Assembly (NCBI GenBank): GCA_044227095.1
Contig: JBGAFV010000001.1
Span: forward strand, 3,348,001-3,412,000
Origin: JACMLD01 sp044227095
GTDB taxonomy: Bacteria > Bacteroidota > Bacteroidia > Chitinophagales > Chitinophagaceae
Direction of reading: 5' to 3'
Length of the DNA: 64,000 nt
Shown here: piece after piece, positions 51,701 through 61,151 of the stretch
How positions within the stretch are numbered: the first letter of the stretch is position 1
Layout of the letters: the number at the start of each line of letters is the position of its first letter
The notes under the pieces: model-generated
Told to the model about the DNA's origin: nothing
The model's input: the letters and a program-made list of their open reading frames with translations, nothing else
The model's database searches: none
Program-made: the position numbers and the translations under genes

Positions 51701-52311
51701 TTTTCCAATACATCTTTAATCGACGGAAAAGTATTCTTCAGTAACTCCGGTAGCTGTTCCTTTTTCACCCAACGGGCTTCTGCAATTTGTTCTTCTGCCT
51801 GCGGAATAAGTGCCTGGTCATCGCTAATACTCATATTGTACCAGTAACTTTCTTTCAAAATAAACTTACCACTTTCGTGATAAGTATGGAAAGTAGTTAG
51901 CAGGTGGTTGTGCAAATGAATATTTTTTAAACCGGTTTCTTCTTCAACTTCTCTTACGGCACATTGTTCAAGGGTTTCTCCCGGGTCAAGTTTACCTTTT
52001 GGAAGATCCCATTTATTGCGCCGGAAAATCATAAGCATTTCTTTTTTCTTGTTCAGTACAAGTCCCCCAGCGGCTTTTATAACCGTAAATTTTTTCCAGA
52101 AAGCTTTTTTTAGTTCTTCCAGATTGGTGTGAAGAAAAACACCTGCATGTATTTTTTGCAGTTCCATTTCATGAATCATTGTCTTAACCGTATGCACAGA
52201 AAATTCATCAATATAAATGGCATCATCGTGGTGTTTATAAGGCTCTATCAACGGATCAATTTCATCGCACAAGAACAGCGGCTTGTCGTTAAAATAAATT
52301 TTTATGTACAT
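51691..52311 (-). CDS. NUDIX hydrolase with N-terminal extension
   Basis: The 206-residue protein has a Nudix box running GKLDPGETLEQCAVREVEEE and then TGL (about 105-127), with RRNKWDLPKGK just before it. The first 70 residues form an extra alpha/beta region (IYFNDKPLFLCDEIDPLIEP) not part of the Nudix fold. It is a pyrophosphohydrolase of unknown substrate, cytosolic. It is divergent from pyrE across a short repeat-like spacer. Confidence 0.9.
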   Translation of the reverse strand: MYIKIYFNDKPLFLCDEIDPLIEPYKHHDDAIYIDEFSVHTVKTMIHEMELQKIHAGVFLHTNLEELKKAFWKKFTVIKAAGGLVLNKKKEMLMIFRRNKWDLPKGKLDPGETLEQCAVREVEEETGLKNIHLHNHLLTTFHTYHESGKFILKESYWYNMSISDDQALIPQAEEQIAEARWVKKEQLPELLKNTFPSIKDVLENSY

Positions 52312-52312
52312 G

Positions 52313-52382
52313 GAGGTTAGTTGATTGGTTGCTAAATTAGTTCAGTGCTTGTAGCTAATAGCTCACAGCTAGTAGCTCACCT
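52313..52382. repeat. TAGC-type spacer between NUDIX and pyrE
   Basis: TTGTAGCTAATAGCTCACAG then CTAGTAGCTCACCTC (52352-52382) is loosely mirrored by GAGGTTAGTTGATTGGTTGC (52313 on). A TATCTTCG sequence (52392-52399), close to TANNTTTG, lies just upstream of the pyrE ATG. Confidence 0.45.
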
Positions 52383-52403
52383 CTTTCTTCCTATCTTCGC
52401 TGC

Positions 52404-53036
52404 ATGACCAACGAAACAGCCGTAGCTGAAAAGCTTTTACAAATTAATGCTATTAAATTAAATCCTGCGCAGCCCTTTACATGGGCCAGTGGCTGGAAGA
52501 GCCCTATTTATTGCGATAACCGTAAGGTGCTTTCTTTTCCCTATGTAAGAGAGTTTATAAAGTCGGAAATGAGCAATTTAATTTTTGCTGACTTTCCCGA
52601 TACGCAATTGCTGGCTGGTGTAGCCACTGCAGGTATTGCATGGGGAGCATTAAGCGCAGATCAACTTAAACTGCCTTATATCTATGTTAGGCCCAAGCCC
52701 AAAGAACATGGTTTAGGCAACCAGATAGAAGGTTTTTACGAAAAAGGACAAAAAGTGCTGGTGGTAGAAGATCTTATTTCTACCGGTAAAAGCAGTCTGC
52801 AAGTAGTTGATGTATTAAAAGAAGCCGGGTTAGAAGTGATTGGCATGGTGGGCATCTTTACCTATGGTTTTGATGTAGCCGTAAAAGCATTTGAAATGGC
52901 AAAAGTGCCATTTAAAACGCTTACCAATTATGAAACGCTTATTAAAATGGCGGTAGAAAAGGGCACTTTAAGCCCGGATCAGCAAGCAATTTTGTTAAAT
53001 TGGCAACAAGATCCTTCCAATTGGAAGGGACTTTGA
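52404..53036 (+). CDS. pyrE: Orotate phosphoribosyltransferase
   Basis: The 210-residue enzyme joins orotate and PRPP to form OMP. The PRPP-binding motif KVLVVEDLISTGKS lies at 117-130; FTWASGWKSPIYCDNRK and RPKPKEHGLGNQIEG are substrate-binding blocks. Its length is normal. It has almost no leader between a TATCTTCG element and the ATG. The exported HMA gene follows 27 bp downstream. Confidence 0.94.
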   Translation: MTNETAVAEKLLQINAIKLNPAQPFTWASGWKSPIYCDNRKVLSFPYVREFIKSEMSNLIFADFPDTQLLAGVATAGIAWGALSADQLKLPYIYVRPKPKEHGLGNQIEGFYEKGQKVLVVEDLISTGKSSLQVVDVLKEAGLEVIGMVGIFTYGFDVAVKAFEMAKVPFKTLTNYETLIKMAVEKGTLSPDQQAILLNWQQDPSNWKGL

Positions 53037-53063
53037 TTATTTTTGGAGCAAATACTTAATACC

Positions 53064-53420
53064 ATGAAAAAAGCGATTTTTTTACTGGCTTTTGTTACAG
53101 GAATTTTTTCTGTAGCAAACGCTCAAAAAGCAACAACGGTTACAATTAAAACGCCAACCGTGCAATGCGAAAGCTGTAAACAGCGCATTGAAAATGGAAT
53201 GGCCCGTGTAGAGGGCGTGGCAAAAACAGTGGTTAATTATAAAAACCACACCACAAAAGTTACTTTCTGGAACGACAGAACAAACATTGAAAATGTAAAA
53301 ACAGCCATCGCCAATATTGGTTACGATGCTGATGATGTAACTGCAGATCCTGATGCCTACAAAAGATTGCCTATGTGCTGCAAAAAGCCTGAAGATGGGG
53401 GCGGACCTGCAAAACACTAA
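53064..53420 (+). CDS. Exported heavy-metal-associated (HMA) domain protein
   Basis: The 118-residue protein has a signal peptide (KKAIFLLAFVTGIFSVANAQ) followed by an HMA domain with the metal-binding CESC at 35-38 in TPTVQCESCKQRIENGM, and a C-terminal PMCCKKPEDGG tail that adds two Cys. This is like CopZ/MerP-type copper or mercury carriers, but directed to the periplasm. The ATG at 53064 is used; an in-frame TTG lies 21 bases upstream. The gene is downstream of pyrE and ends in a strong terminator. The metal is not determinable. Confidence 0.88.
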   Translation: MKKAIFLLAFVTGIFSVANAQKATTVTIKTPTVQCESCKQRIENGMARVEGVAKTVVNYKNHTTKVTFWNDRTNIENVKTAIANIGYDADDVTADPDAYKRLPMCCKKPEDGGGPAKH

Positions 53421-53438
53421 GAAATAATCAAAAAAGAT

Positions 53439-53461
53439 AAAAGCGCTGAACAAGCGCTTTT
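53439..53461 (+). terminator. Terminator of the HMA gene, possibly bidirectional
   Basis: The 9-bp stem AAAAGCGCT/AGCGCTTTT has a 5-nt loop and is followed by TTTT, between the convergent HMA and LEA-type genes. Confidence 0.85.
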
Positions 53462-53531
53462 TTTGTGGACAACCCTCAAATAACTGCCGTGCATTTTGAT
53501 GGCCTCGTTGCCTCCCAGGTTACCCAACTTA

Positions 53532-53993
53532 TTAGAAATTGATATCCAGTTTTTGTGTGCCTTCGTAATTAATAGGCAGATTAAAATAAATACCGCCTTT
53601 GCCCATTTTGGCGTATCCATTCAATTTTATTTGCACCTGGTTCGACAACAAAATGCTTAACGCATTTGAGTAAACCTGCTTCATATCAACCTTCATTGAA
53701 ACCGGGATAAAGAAACTGTCGCGGGCCGGAATTACAGTTAAAGTATCAAGCACTGTCTTGCCCAAAAAACGATTGTTGAGGTAAACATCGGTCTCACCGT
53801 ATTTCAACTTCAATGCAAAATTGTTGGGATTGTAATATTTCAAATCTGCCGATATGGCCGATTCGCCAACGCCTAAAGTATTCACTCTAAAATTTTCAAT
53901 GCCTCCATATTCCGGCGCTAATGGCCTGCTGCAACTGGCTAGAAAGAGTAGGGCAGCTAAAGTTATTAGGCGTAATGAACTTTTTTTGATCAT
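53532..53993 (-). CDS. LEA type 2 family lipoprotein
   Basis: The 153-residue lipoprotein has lipobox FLASC (Cys21). The mature part is one LEA14/WHy-type beta sandwich: RVNTLGVGESAISADLKYYN, PNNFALKLKYGETDVYLNN, VIPARDSFFIPVSMKV and QIKLNGYAKMGKGG. Such proteins are common in Bacteroidota, and their role is unknown; the fold is linked to desiccation proteins in plants. It is convergent with the HMA gene. Confidence 0.82.
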   Translation of the reverse strand: MIKKSSLRLITLAALLFLASCSRPLAPEYGGIENFRVNTLGVGESAISADLKYYNPNNFALKLKYGETDVYLNNRFLGKTVLDTLTVIPARDSFFIPVSMKVDMKQVYSNALSILLSNQVQIKLNGYAKMGKGGIYFNLPINYEGTQKLDINF

Positions 53994-54770
53994 ACTGCTA
54001 ATTAAAGAAAATAGGGGAGAAAAAAATCAAGTCATAAAAAATGAGTGTTTTTGGGGCTATTTTCTCTACTAAAAATAATAGCTTTTAAATGGTTTTGACT
54101 TTTTGAAAGCTAAAATATTTTGGCTACTATTTATAGTATTATTTTTTTGTCATAAATAATTATTATTTAGCTAAATAAAAATTTAAAATGAATTATTTAT
54201 TAATAATTATATGCTGATTTTTTTCAAATATTTCGATTGTAAAACTACTTGTCGTGAAACACTAGCTATTGTTTAATTAAAATAAACTAACGTGTTGATT
54301 TTAATTTTTTAAAATAATTTATTTTCAATTTTATTAAATTAAAAAGATTAACTGATAAATTTTGTAATATGTTCAACTGTTAATTTTATTGGAATGACTT
54401 CTTTTATGGTCTAAAAAATTAAATCTGCTCTCTTTTGGCTATAGCCTGAATAAAAATGATAAGAAGGATTTTATAAGAAGTTCCCTTTTTGGTTAGCCCC
54501 GGAAAACTTTTGTGGTATGGAAGAATAAAAAAGTTTTGGGATGAGTATAAGCCCGGCTTCTGCCTGTTTGGCTGAAAATTGAATTAAGAGCGATAAAAGG
54601 GATTTTGTTATTTCCGCAAAATTTTACCCCAAGTTGAGTGCTGGTTTGCAAAAGCAAATTAAATTAGACATCTTTGTAAGCCTCACAATTACTCAGATTA
54701 TACCAGCCTCCAAATCCTTCAAAGGCCCAATTATTTCAGTTGTTCAATTTAAATTTTATACCACGCTTTG
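53994..54770. other. 777-bp AT-rich spacer upstream of the T9SS adhesin
   Basis: The first 400 bp are extremely AT-rich with no frame of note. From 54420 the composition becomes more normal. A promoter-like pair lies at 54645-54676. I see no tRNA-like or terminator structure. It may hold regulatory sites or an unrecognised small RNA. Confidence 0.5.
54645..54676 (+). promoter_or_regulatory. Candidate promoter of the adhesin operon
   Basis: TTTG (54645-54648), a 20-nt spacer and CATCTTTG (54669-54676) match TTTG/TANNTTTG with one mismatch. The leader to the ATG at 54771 would be about 90 nt. Confidence 0.5.
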
Positions 54771-57700
54771 ATGAGAAAGGGTTTGCTTTTAGTGCTGCTG
54801 CTGTATATGTCGCTTTTTGCGTGGGCACAGGATTTTAGTAATAAGGGTACTGATTTCTGGGTTGGCTATGGCAATCATGTAAGGATGTTTTCACCTTCGC
54901 AGCAACCCGAGCAAATGCAGTTGTATATAACATCAGACCTTAACACCACCGGTACTGTAGAAATACCCGGACTTGGAATTACAACACCTTTTACGGTTAC
55001 AGCCAATCAAATTACTACTATCGATATACCCCGTACCGCAGCTTTGCGTGATGAGGGACAGACCAATCTTGGTATTCATGTAACGGCTGGCAAGCCAGTA
55101 GTGGTGTACAGTTTTATTTATGTAAGTGCCATTTCCGGGGCCACAGTCTGTCTGCCTACCACAACACTTGGTAAAGAGTATTTTTCAGTAAACTATAACC
55201 AGGTGTCCAACGAACCCAATTCATACTCCTACTTTTTTGTAATTGCAGCTGATACGGGCACAACAACTATAGAAATTACCCCATCACAAAATACAAAGGC
55301 AGGGTTAATTGCAAATACTACCTATACCTATACACTAACACAAGGCCAGATATACCAGGTATTATCAACAGCAGATTTAACCGGTTCCAAAATAAGATCA
55401 GTCAGCTCTGCCCAGGGTGGCTGTAAAAAAATTGCTGTGTTCTGCGGCAGTGGAAAAATTTCTATTGGCTGCGGCAGCACTGCCGGAACATCCGACAACC
55501 TTTATCAACAGATGTACCCTATTAGTACATGGGGCAAAAACTATATTGCAATACCCAGCATAAATGCATCAGACAAAAAAGGGCAATATAATTTTTACCG
55601 CATATTTCTTTCAGATCCTTCCACCAATGTTTCGCTCAATGGCGCAGCGGTGCCGGGCTTTATAAACAACCAGTATTACGAGTTCACAAATAACCAGACC
55701 AATTATATTCATGCCGATAAACCCATATTGGTTGCCCAGTATTTTACAAGCGGCGGTTGCAGCAACAATAATGGAAATGGCGATCCGGAAATGATATACC
55801 TCAACCCGGTAGAACAAACCATAGCTTCTGTTACATTAAATTCTATGCAGCCAACAACGGGCAGTACCAATATAAATGAGCATTATATCAGTGCTGTTGT
55901 ATCCAATACAGCTGCAGCTATTGGTTCTTTTAAAATTGATGGTGTTGCTGTTGGCAATTTTACTGCTGTTCCGCAAAACAACAGTTATGCATATGTGCAG
56001 GTTCCTGTAGCAAAGGGAACGCATAATATAACCTGCGATTCTGGTTTTAATGCAATTGCTTACGGGTTTGGTCCTGCAGAATCTTATGGGTATAGTGCCG
56101 GTACAAACCTGAAAGATTTATACCAGTTCATTACTATCGATAACAAATATGCCATTGTAAATTTTCCTGCGGGATGCAGAAATTCGCCTTTCAAATTTGC
56201 AATGACATTTCCTTATCAGCCCTTGCAAATAAAATGGCAGTTTAACGGGCTGTTACCAGATACTACCATAAATTCTCCTGTATACGATTCTACCTGGGTG
56301 GTAAATGATAAAACGCTTTACCGTTATTCGCTCAATAAATTCTATGCCATACCTGACATCGGAAGCTATCCTATAAAAGTATTGGCTACCAGCCCGGGTA
56401 TTGATGGTTGCGGCGGTGTGCAGCAAATTGATTATAACCTGCAAATTTTTGAAAGACCGAAAACCTCTTTCAATTTTACAAATAATGGGTGCATAACCGA
56501 TTCAGTGCTGTTTACAAACACTTCGGATGGCAATGGCCGCAAAATCATTAAATATTTGTGGGATTTTGGTGACGGCGATACTGCAATGTCAAATAATCCG
56601 GCCCATGCGTATAAAATACCGGGAACATTCAATGTAAAGAATACAGTTATTACAGATGTGGGTTGTTTGTCAGATACCATTTCCAAGCCACTTACTATCT
56701 TTCAGCCACCTGTAGCTTTTTTCAAATTACAATCGGCAGCCTGCGTTAATAAAGCTGTTACATTTATCGATAGTTCCTCAACCAATGCCGGAAGCAAAAT
56801 TGTAAAATGGTATTGGAATTTTGGAGATAACACAGCCCCTGTTATAAAAACTGACAGCCTCCCTCTTCAACATACATATATAGCAACAGGTATTTACAAT
56901 GTTACATTGCAGGTAGAAATTGCCAGCGGTTGTAAAAGTCTTATTAAAACTTTACCAGTTAATGCAGGCAATATACCGGTTGTTAATTTTTCTATGCCCG
57001 CCATTTGTTTAAACGATCCTGTTGCACAGTTTTATGATAGTAGTTCTATTGCAGATAACAGCCAGGCCGCATTTACTTATCTGTGGGATTTTGGAAATGG
57101 TAAAACTGATAACCAGAAAAATGGCAAAGGCAATTATACGGCCGTTGGTGTGTATGATGTAAAACTTACAGTAACCAGTAAAGACGGTTGTGCAAAAGAT
57201 TTAACCAAAAAATTTACGGTAAACGGAGCTGTACCTGTTGCAAATTTTTCTGTAAACAATACAACTGCCCTATGCAGTAACCAGGCAGTGAGTATTACAG
57301 ATGCTTCAACAATTGATTTTGGAAATATTATCCGTACAGAAATTTATTGGGATTATACAGGAAATCCTTTGGCCAAAACAGTTGATAGCTTTCCCGCAAA
57401 AGGGAAAGTGTATTCTTTTAAATACGCAAATTTTGGATCGCCTGCAACAAAGAATTTCCAGGTAAGGTATATTGTATACTCGGGCATTAGTTGTGTTAAC
57501 CAGGCAAGCACAACAATTACTTTAAACGCCAGTCCCCAAATTCAGTTTAATGCTTTATCTCCTGTGTGCGAGGATGCGGCGCCCTTCACCATAAAAGCGG
57601 CAAGCGATGTTTCTGTTTTTGCAAGCACGGGTATATATTCCGGCAAAGGAATTACTTCCGATGGAATGTTTACTCCAGCAAACGCAGGTCCCGGAACAGC

Positions 57701-58274
57701 ATCAATAAAATATACAGTGAATGCTGCTAATGGGTGCAGTGCAGATACAACCAATATGATTGTAGTATATCCTTCGCCGGTAATTTCTGCAGGGCCTGAT
57801 AAGTTTTTACTGGAAGGAAGTTATATTACACTGGATGGAAAAGGCAGTGGTACCGGTCTTACTTATTTGTGGACACCTGTTGATTTTCTTGACAATGCAA
57901 TTGTGTTAACGCCTAAGGTAACATCACCTCGTGATATAACTTATACATTGCTGGTTACATCTGATAAGGGTTGTAAAGCTTCCGACGAAGTGGTGGTGAA
58001 GATATTAAAACAGATAAAAGTGCCTAACGCTTTTTCACCTAATGGTGATGGCATTAATGATACCTGGGCTATTCTTTATCTTGATTCTTATCCGGATTGT
58101 ACAGTAGATGTATACAACAGGTACGGACAACCGGTTTTTCATTCTACCGGTTATACACGACAATGGGATGGAAGAACAAACGGACAGCCATTGCCGGTAG
58201 GAACTTATTACTGGGTTATTAATCCAAAAAATGGGCGTACCCAGGTAAATGGATCTGTAACAATTATCAGGTAA
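54771..58274 (+). CDS. Large T9SS adhesin: IgGFc-binding region, PKD domains and CHU_C domain
   Basis: The 1167-residue secreted protein has a signal peptide (RKGLLLVLLLYMSLFAWAQ). Residues of about 22-440 match the IgGFc-binding N-terminal region (NKGTDFWVGYGNHVRMF, VTAGKPVVVYSFIYVSA). Three or more PKD-like domains follow, with DFGDGD near 598, NFGDN near 681 and DFGNG near 773. Further Ig-like repeats precede the CHU_C domain at about 1083 (NAFSPNGDGINDTWAI), the type IX sorting region. The ATG at 54771 follows a TTG. It is probably a cell-surface adhesin. The PorP/SprF gene is 17 bp downstream. Confidence 0.9.
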   Translation: MRKGLLLVLLLYMSLFAWAQDFSNKGTDFWVGYGNHVRMFSPSQQPEQMQLYITSDLNTTGTVEIPGLGITTPFTVTANQITTIDIPRTAALRDEGQTNLGIHVTAGKPVVVYSFIYVSAISGATVCLPTTTLGKEYFSVNYNQVSNEPNSYSYFFVIAADTGTTTIEITPSQNTKAGLIANTTYTYTLTQGQIYQVLSTADLTGSKIRSVSSAQGGCKKIAVFCGSGKISIGCGSTAGTSDNLYQQMYPISTWGKNYIAIPSINASDKKGQYNFYRIFLSDPSTNVSLNGAAVPGFINNQYYEFTNNQTNYIHADKPILVAQYFTSGGCSNNNGNGDPEMIYLNPVEQTIASVTLNSMQPTTGSTNINEHYISAVVSNTAAAIGSFKIDGVAVGNFTAVPQNNSYAYVQVPVAKGTHNITCDSGFNAIAYGFGPAESYGYSAGTNLKDLYQFITIDNKYAIVNFPAGCRNSPFKFAMTFPYQPLQIKWQFNGLLPDTTINSPVYDSTWVVNDKTLYRYSLNKFYAIPDIGSYPIKVLATSPGIDGCGGVQQIDYNLQIFERPKTSFNFTNNGCITDSVLFTNTSDGNGRKIIKYLWDFGDGDTAMSNNPAHAYKIPGTFNVKNTVITDVGCLSDTISKPLTIFQPPVAFFKLQSAACVNKAVTFIDSSSTNAGSKIVKWYWNFGDNTAPVIKTDSLPLQHTYIATGIYNVTLQVEIASGCKSLIKTLPVNAGNIPVVNFSMPAICLNDPVAQFYDSSSIADNSQAAFTYLWDFGNGKTDNQKNGKGNYTAVGVYDVKLTVTSKDGCAKDLTKKFTVNGAVPVANFSVNNTTALCSNQAVSITDASTIDFGNIIRTEIYWDYTGNPLAKTVDSFPAKGKVYSFKYANFGSPATKNFQVRYIVYSGISCVNQASTTITLNASPQIQFNALSPVCEDAAPFTIKAASDVSVFASTGIYSGKGITSDGMFTPANAGPGTASIKYTVNAANGCSADTTNMIVVYPSPVISAGPDKFLLEGSYITLDGKGSGTGLTYLWTPVDFLDNAIVLTPKVTSPRDITYTLLVTSDKGCKASDEVVVKILKQIKVPNAFSPNGDGINDTWAILYLDSYPDCTVDVYNRYGQPVFHSTGYTRQWDGRTNGQPLPVGTYYWVINPKNGRTQVNGSVTIIR

Positions 58275-58291
58275 AACAAAAATAGTTGCTG

Positions 58292-59314
58292 ATGAAAAAG
58301 TTATTTATGTTTTTGTGCGCAGGAATGATTTTTACAACTGTTTCTGCACAGCAGCAGCCACAGTATACACAATACCTGATTAACAATTATATTCTTAATC
58401 CCGCACTTACCGGAATAGAAAATTATACAGATGTAAAGATTAGTCACCGCCATCAATGGGTGGGTTTGCAGGATGCACCTGTAACAACCTATCTTACAAT
58501 TCACAAACCACTTGGTAAAAAAGATGATCGCACTACTGCTACTTCATTTGAAACGCCGGGAGAGAATCCGCGGGGAAGAAATTTCTGGCAAGATTATGAA
58601 GCTGCAAAGCCGCACCATGGTATTGGTATGAAGTTGATTAATGACAGAACTGGGCCTTTAAACCGTTTTGCCGGTTATCTAACATATGCATATCATATTG
58701 GCATCAGCGCACAAACAAGTATAGCGGCAGGTTTTGAAGCAGGGCTAAGAAATATTTCTTTGGATAGAAGCAAACTTGATTTTGGCAGTGCTAACCCAAT
58801 TGATCCTGCTGTGTACAATTCAGGCGAAATTAACAGCCTGAAACCCGATTTTGGCGCCGGCATTTGGGTATATTCTGCCAATTATTTTATCGGCGTATCT
58901 GCACAGCAAATTATTCCGCAAAAAATTTATTTCTCTGATAATAAATTACAACAGGAGCCTGGTAAACTTGTACCACATCTTTTTGCTACTGCGGGTTATC
59001 GTTTTTTTCTTAACGATGATATTTCAATGATACCAAGCGTTATGCTGAAATATGTTCAACCAACGCCAGCGCAGTTAGATATAAATGTAAAAGCACAATA
59101 CCACGATTTACTTTGGGTAGGCGCAGGCTATAGAATAAAAGATGGCTTTAACGGAATGGTGGGCTTGAATGTTTCCAATACATTTAATATCAGCTATGCT
59201 TACGATTACACTACGTCTCAACTGAATACTGTAACAAAAGGCACACATGAAATAGTGCTTGGCTTTTTGCTTGGCAATAAATATGGCGATTGGTGCCCGA
59301 GAAATGTTTGGTAG
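58292..59314 (+). CDS. PorP/SprF-family type IX secretion membrane protein
   Basis: The 340-residue protein has a signal peptide (KKLFMFLCAGMIFTTVSAQ) and the family start QYTQYLINNYILNPALTG, then a beta-barrel pattern ending in an aromatic strand region. PorP/SprF proteins are outer-membrane partners of the T9SS that attach or receive CHU_C-tagged cargo. It is directly downstream of such a cargo gene, which supports a dedicated pair. The start at 58292 follows a possible TTG two codons earlier. Confidence 0.92.
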   Translation: MKKLFMFLCAGMIFTTVSAQQQPQYTQYLINNYILNPALTGIENYTDVKISHRHQWVGLQDAPVTTYLTIHKPLGKKDDRTTATSFETPGENPRGRNFWQDYEAAKPHHGIGMKLINDRTGPLNRFAGYLTYAYHIGISAQTSIAAGFEAGLRNISLDRSKLDFGSANPIDPAVYNSGEINSLKPDFGAGIWVYSANYFIGVSAQQIIPQKIYFSDNKLQQEPGKLVPHLFATAGYRFFLNDDISMIPSVMLKYVQPTPAQLDINVKAQYHDLLWVGAGYRIKDGFNGMVGLNVSNTFNISYAYDYTTSQLNTVTKGTHEIVLGFLLGNKYGDWCPRNVW

Positions 59315-59317
59315 GTT

Positions 59318-59352
59318 TGAGTGTTTAGTTCCTAGTCTATAGTTTACAGTCC
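59318..59352. repeat. Single TAGTC-type phrase
   Basis: GAGTGTTTAGTTCCTAGTCT is followed by ATAGTTTACAGTCCC, between convergent genes. It is related to the TAGTC mirror spacers, but I see no clear second arm. Confidence 0.4.
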
Positions 59353-59390
59353 CTTTAATGCGTATTATCACGGGTTTTTAAAGACCTGAC

Positions 59391-60179
59391 TTAATGATGA
59401 GATTGATATTGTGCATTAGCCGTAAATACATCATGGGCAAAACGTATGATGGTAGCAGTTACAACTACTAAAAAGAAGATACGGATAAATGCATTGCCTT
59501 TTAATAATGCAAGTCTTGCGCCGAGTATGCCGCCAAGTCCGTTGCAAACTGCCATTGGTAATGCAATGCTGTAAATTATTTTACCACTGCCCGCAAAGAA
59601 TAAGATAGACCCCAGGTTAGTAGCAAGGTTTACAAATTTTGCATGGGCACTTGCTTTTAGAAAATCAAAACCTAATAATGTTATAAAAGACAATACAAGA
59701 AAACTACCTGCGCCTGGACCGATAAATCCATCGTAAAAACCAATAACAAGGCTAATGATGACGGCGTACAATGTTTGTCTTTTTACCGTATGCGTTTTTT
59801 CTGTATGGTTACCAAAATTTTTATTGAGCCAGGTATAAATCGCCACTGCAATTAATACAACCAGTAACAATGGTTTCATAAAATTATTGCTTACGATGGT
59901 TAGCAATTTAGAACCGGAAAATGCAGCAATAAAAGCAATGCCAGTCATTAATGCTATTTGTTTGTAATTAACAGAAACACGTTTTGCATATTGGGCAGCT
60001 GCAAAAAAAGTTCCTGTAAATGCAGGAATTTTCAAAGTGCCAATTACTGTAGCAACAGGAAACTGCGGCAATAATATTAATGCCGATGGTGTTTGTATTA
60101 ACCCGCCACCACCAACTATGGCATCTATAAATCCTGCTGCAAAAGCCGCTGTGCAAAGTAAAATAAGTTCTGTTGTCAT
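59391..60179 (-). CDS. TSUP (TauE/SafE) family transporter
   Basis: The 262-residue polytopic protein has about eight membrane segments and the TSUP repeats AAGFIDAIVGGGGLIQTP and VIGFYDGFIGPGAGSFLVLS, the glycine-rich loops of this family. It likely exports or imports sulfite, sulfonates or another organic anion. It overlaps the EamA gene by four bases (ATGA, 60176-60179), so translation is coupled. Confidence 0.88.
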   Translation of the reverse strand: MTTELILLCTAAFAAGFIDAIVGGGGLIQTPSALILLPQFPVATVIGTLKIPAFTGTFFAAAQYAKRVSVNYKQIALMTGIAFIAAFSGSKLLTIVSNNFMKPLLLVVLIAVAIYTWLNKNFGNHTEKTHTVKRQTLYAVIISLVIGFYDGFIGPGAGSFLVLSFITLLGFDFLKASAHAKFVNLATNLGSILFFAGSGKIIYSIALPMAVCNGLGGILGARLALLKGNAFIRIFFLVVVTATIIRFAHDVFTANAQYQSHH

Positions 60180-61099
60180 ACTGGCTTTGGTGTTCTGGCC
60201 GCAATATTTGCAATAACCAATCCGCTAATTACAATAATACCGCTGATTAAATGTATGGTTGAAAATTCTTCTCCTAAAAAAATAACAGCTTCTATTGTGC
60301 TGAATACTGGTATAAGATTGCCAAACAATGCTGTACCCGATGCGCCTAATCTTTCTATAGAAGCGTTCCAACAGAAAAAAGCAATAATGGAATTGCCAAT
60401 GCCCAGATAAAAAATAATGTACACCATATTATGCGTCCATTGTACAGCGGGGTTGTGCATTACCTCATATAAATAAAATGGCAAAAGAAAAAGGCTGCCT
60501 GAAGTAAAAACAACGGCCAGAAAAACAATGGGTGAAATGCCAGCCGGTTTTTTTCTTACCAATGTATTGTATATAGCAAAGCTAAATGCGCTGATAAGCA
60601 CCAGCACATCTCCTTTACCAAAATGAAAATGTGCCAGTTTTTGAAAACTGCCCTGGCTTAACAGAAAAAGAATTCCGATAATGCACATGATCATACCAGC
60701 TATTCGGTAGCGGCTGATTTTTTCTTTTAAAAAGATAGCTGCCATACAAGTAGCAAATACCGGTGCAGATGTAGTACCTATTAATGCAAGGTTGATAGCA
60801 GAAGTATAATGTCCGCCAAGATAAATAAATGTATTAAAGATGGTAACCCCGTTAAGCGCTGTCCAGAAAAGGTAATGACTGCTGGAAAGAATAATTGTTT
60901 TCTGTTCTATAATTTTTTTAATAGCAAATGGGAGTATGCAAACTGAGGCCAATCCCCAGCGATAAAATGCAAGGCTAACCGGCGGCAATTGTTTGGCAAT
61001 GCCTCTTGCAATAACATAATTGCCCGACCAGATAATGACGGTAATAAGTGCAAGACCAATGCCCTGGTATATATTTGTCTGTTTGTTAGTAATGGCCAT
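60176..61099 (-). CDS. EamA-family (DMT) permease
   Basis: The 307-residue permease has ten membrane segments in two EamA repeats (LALITVIIWSGNYVIARGIA and VLVLISAFSFAIYNTLVRK). The C-terminal IEAVIFLGEEFSTIHLISG is typical. Such drug/metabolite transporters export amino acids, nucleosides or other small molecules; the substrate is unknown. It is coupled to the TSUP gene by a 4-base overlap and is separated from the radical SAM gene by a TAATTA-type palindrome. Confidence 0.9.
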   Translation of the reverse strand: MAITNKQTNIYQGIGLALITVIIWSGNYVIARGIAKQLPPVSLAFYRWGLASVCILPFAIKKIIEQKTIILSSSHYLFWTALNGVTIFNTFIYLGGHYTSAINLALIGTTSAPVFATCMAAIFLKEKISRYRIAGMIMCIIGILFLLSQGSFQKLAHFHFGKGDVLVLISAFSFAIYNTLVRKKPAGISPIVFLAVVFTSGSLFLLPFYLYEVMHNPAVQWTHNMVYIIFYLGIGNSIIAFFCWNASIERLGASGTALFGNLIPVFSTIEAVIFLGEEFSTIHLISGIIVISGLVIANIAARTPKPV

Positions 61100-61108
61100 T
61101 TTGAGAGG

Positions 61109-61146
61109 TAATTATTAATTAATATAATAATTACTAATTAATAATT
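61109..61146. repeat. Inverted TAATTA-type spacer
   Basis: TAATTATTAATTAAT (61109-61123) and ATTACTAATTAATAATT (61130-61146) are inverted copies, 12-14 of 15 positions matching. It is the whole spacer between the EamA and radical SAM genes. Confidence 0.6.
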
Positions 61147-61151
61147 GACAG

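Noticed and set aside
59391..61099. Two-gene efflux system of known substrate
   Set aside because: Overlapping TSUP and EamA genes suggest coupling, but nothing in either sequence identifies a shared substrate.
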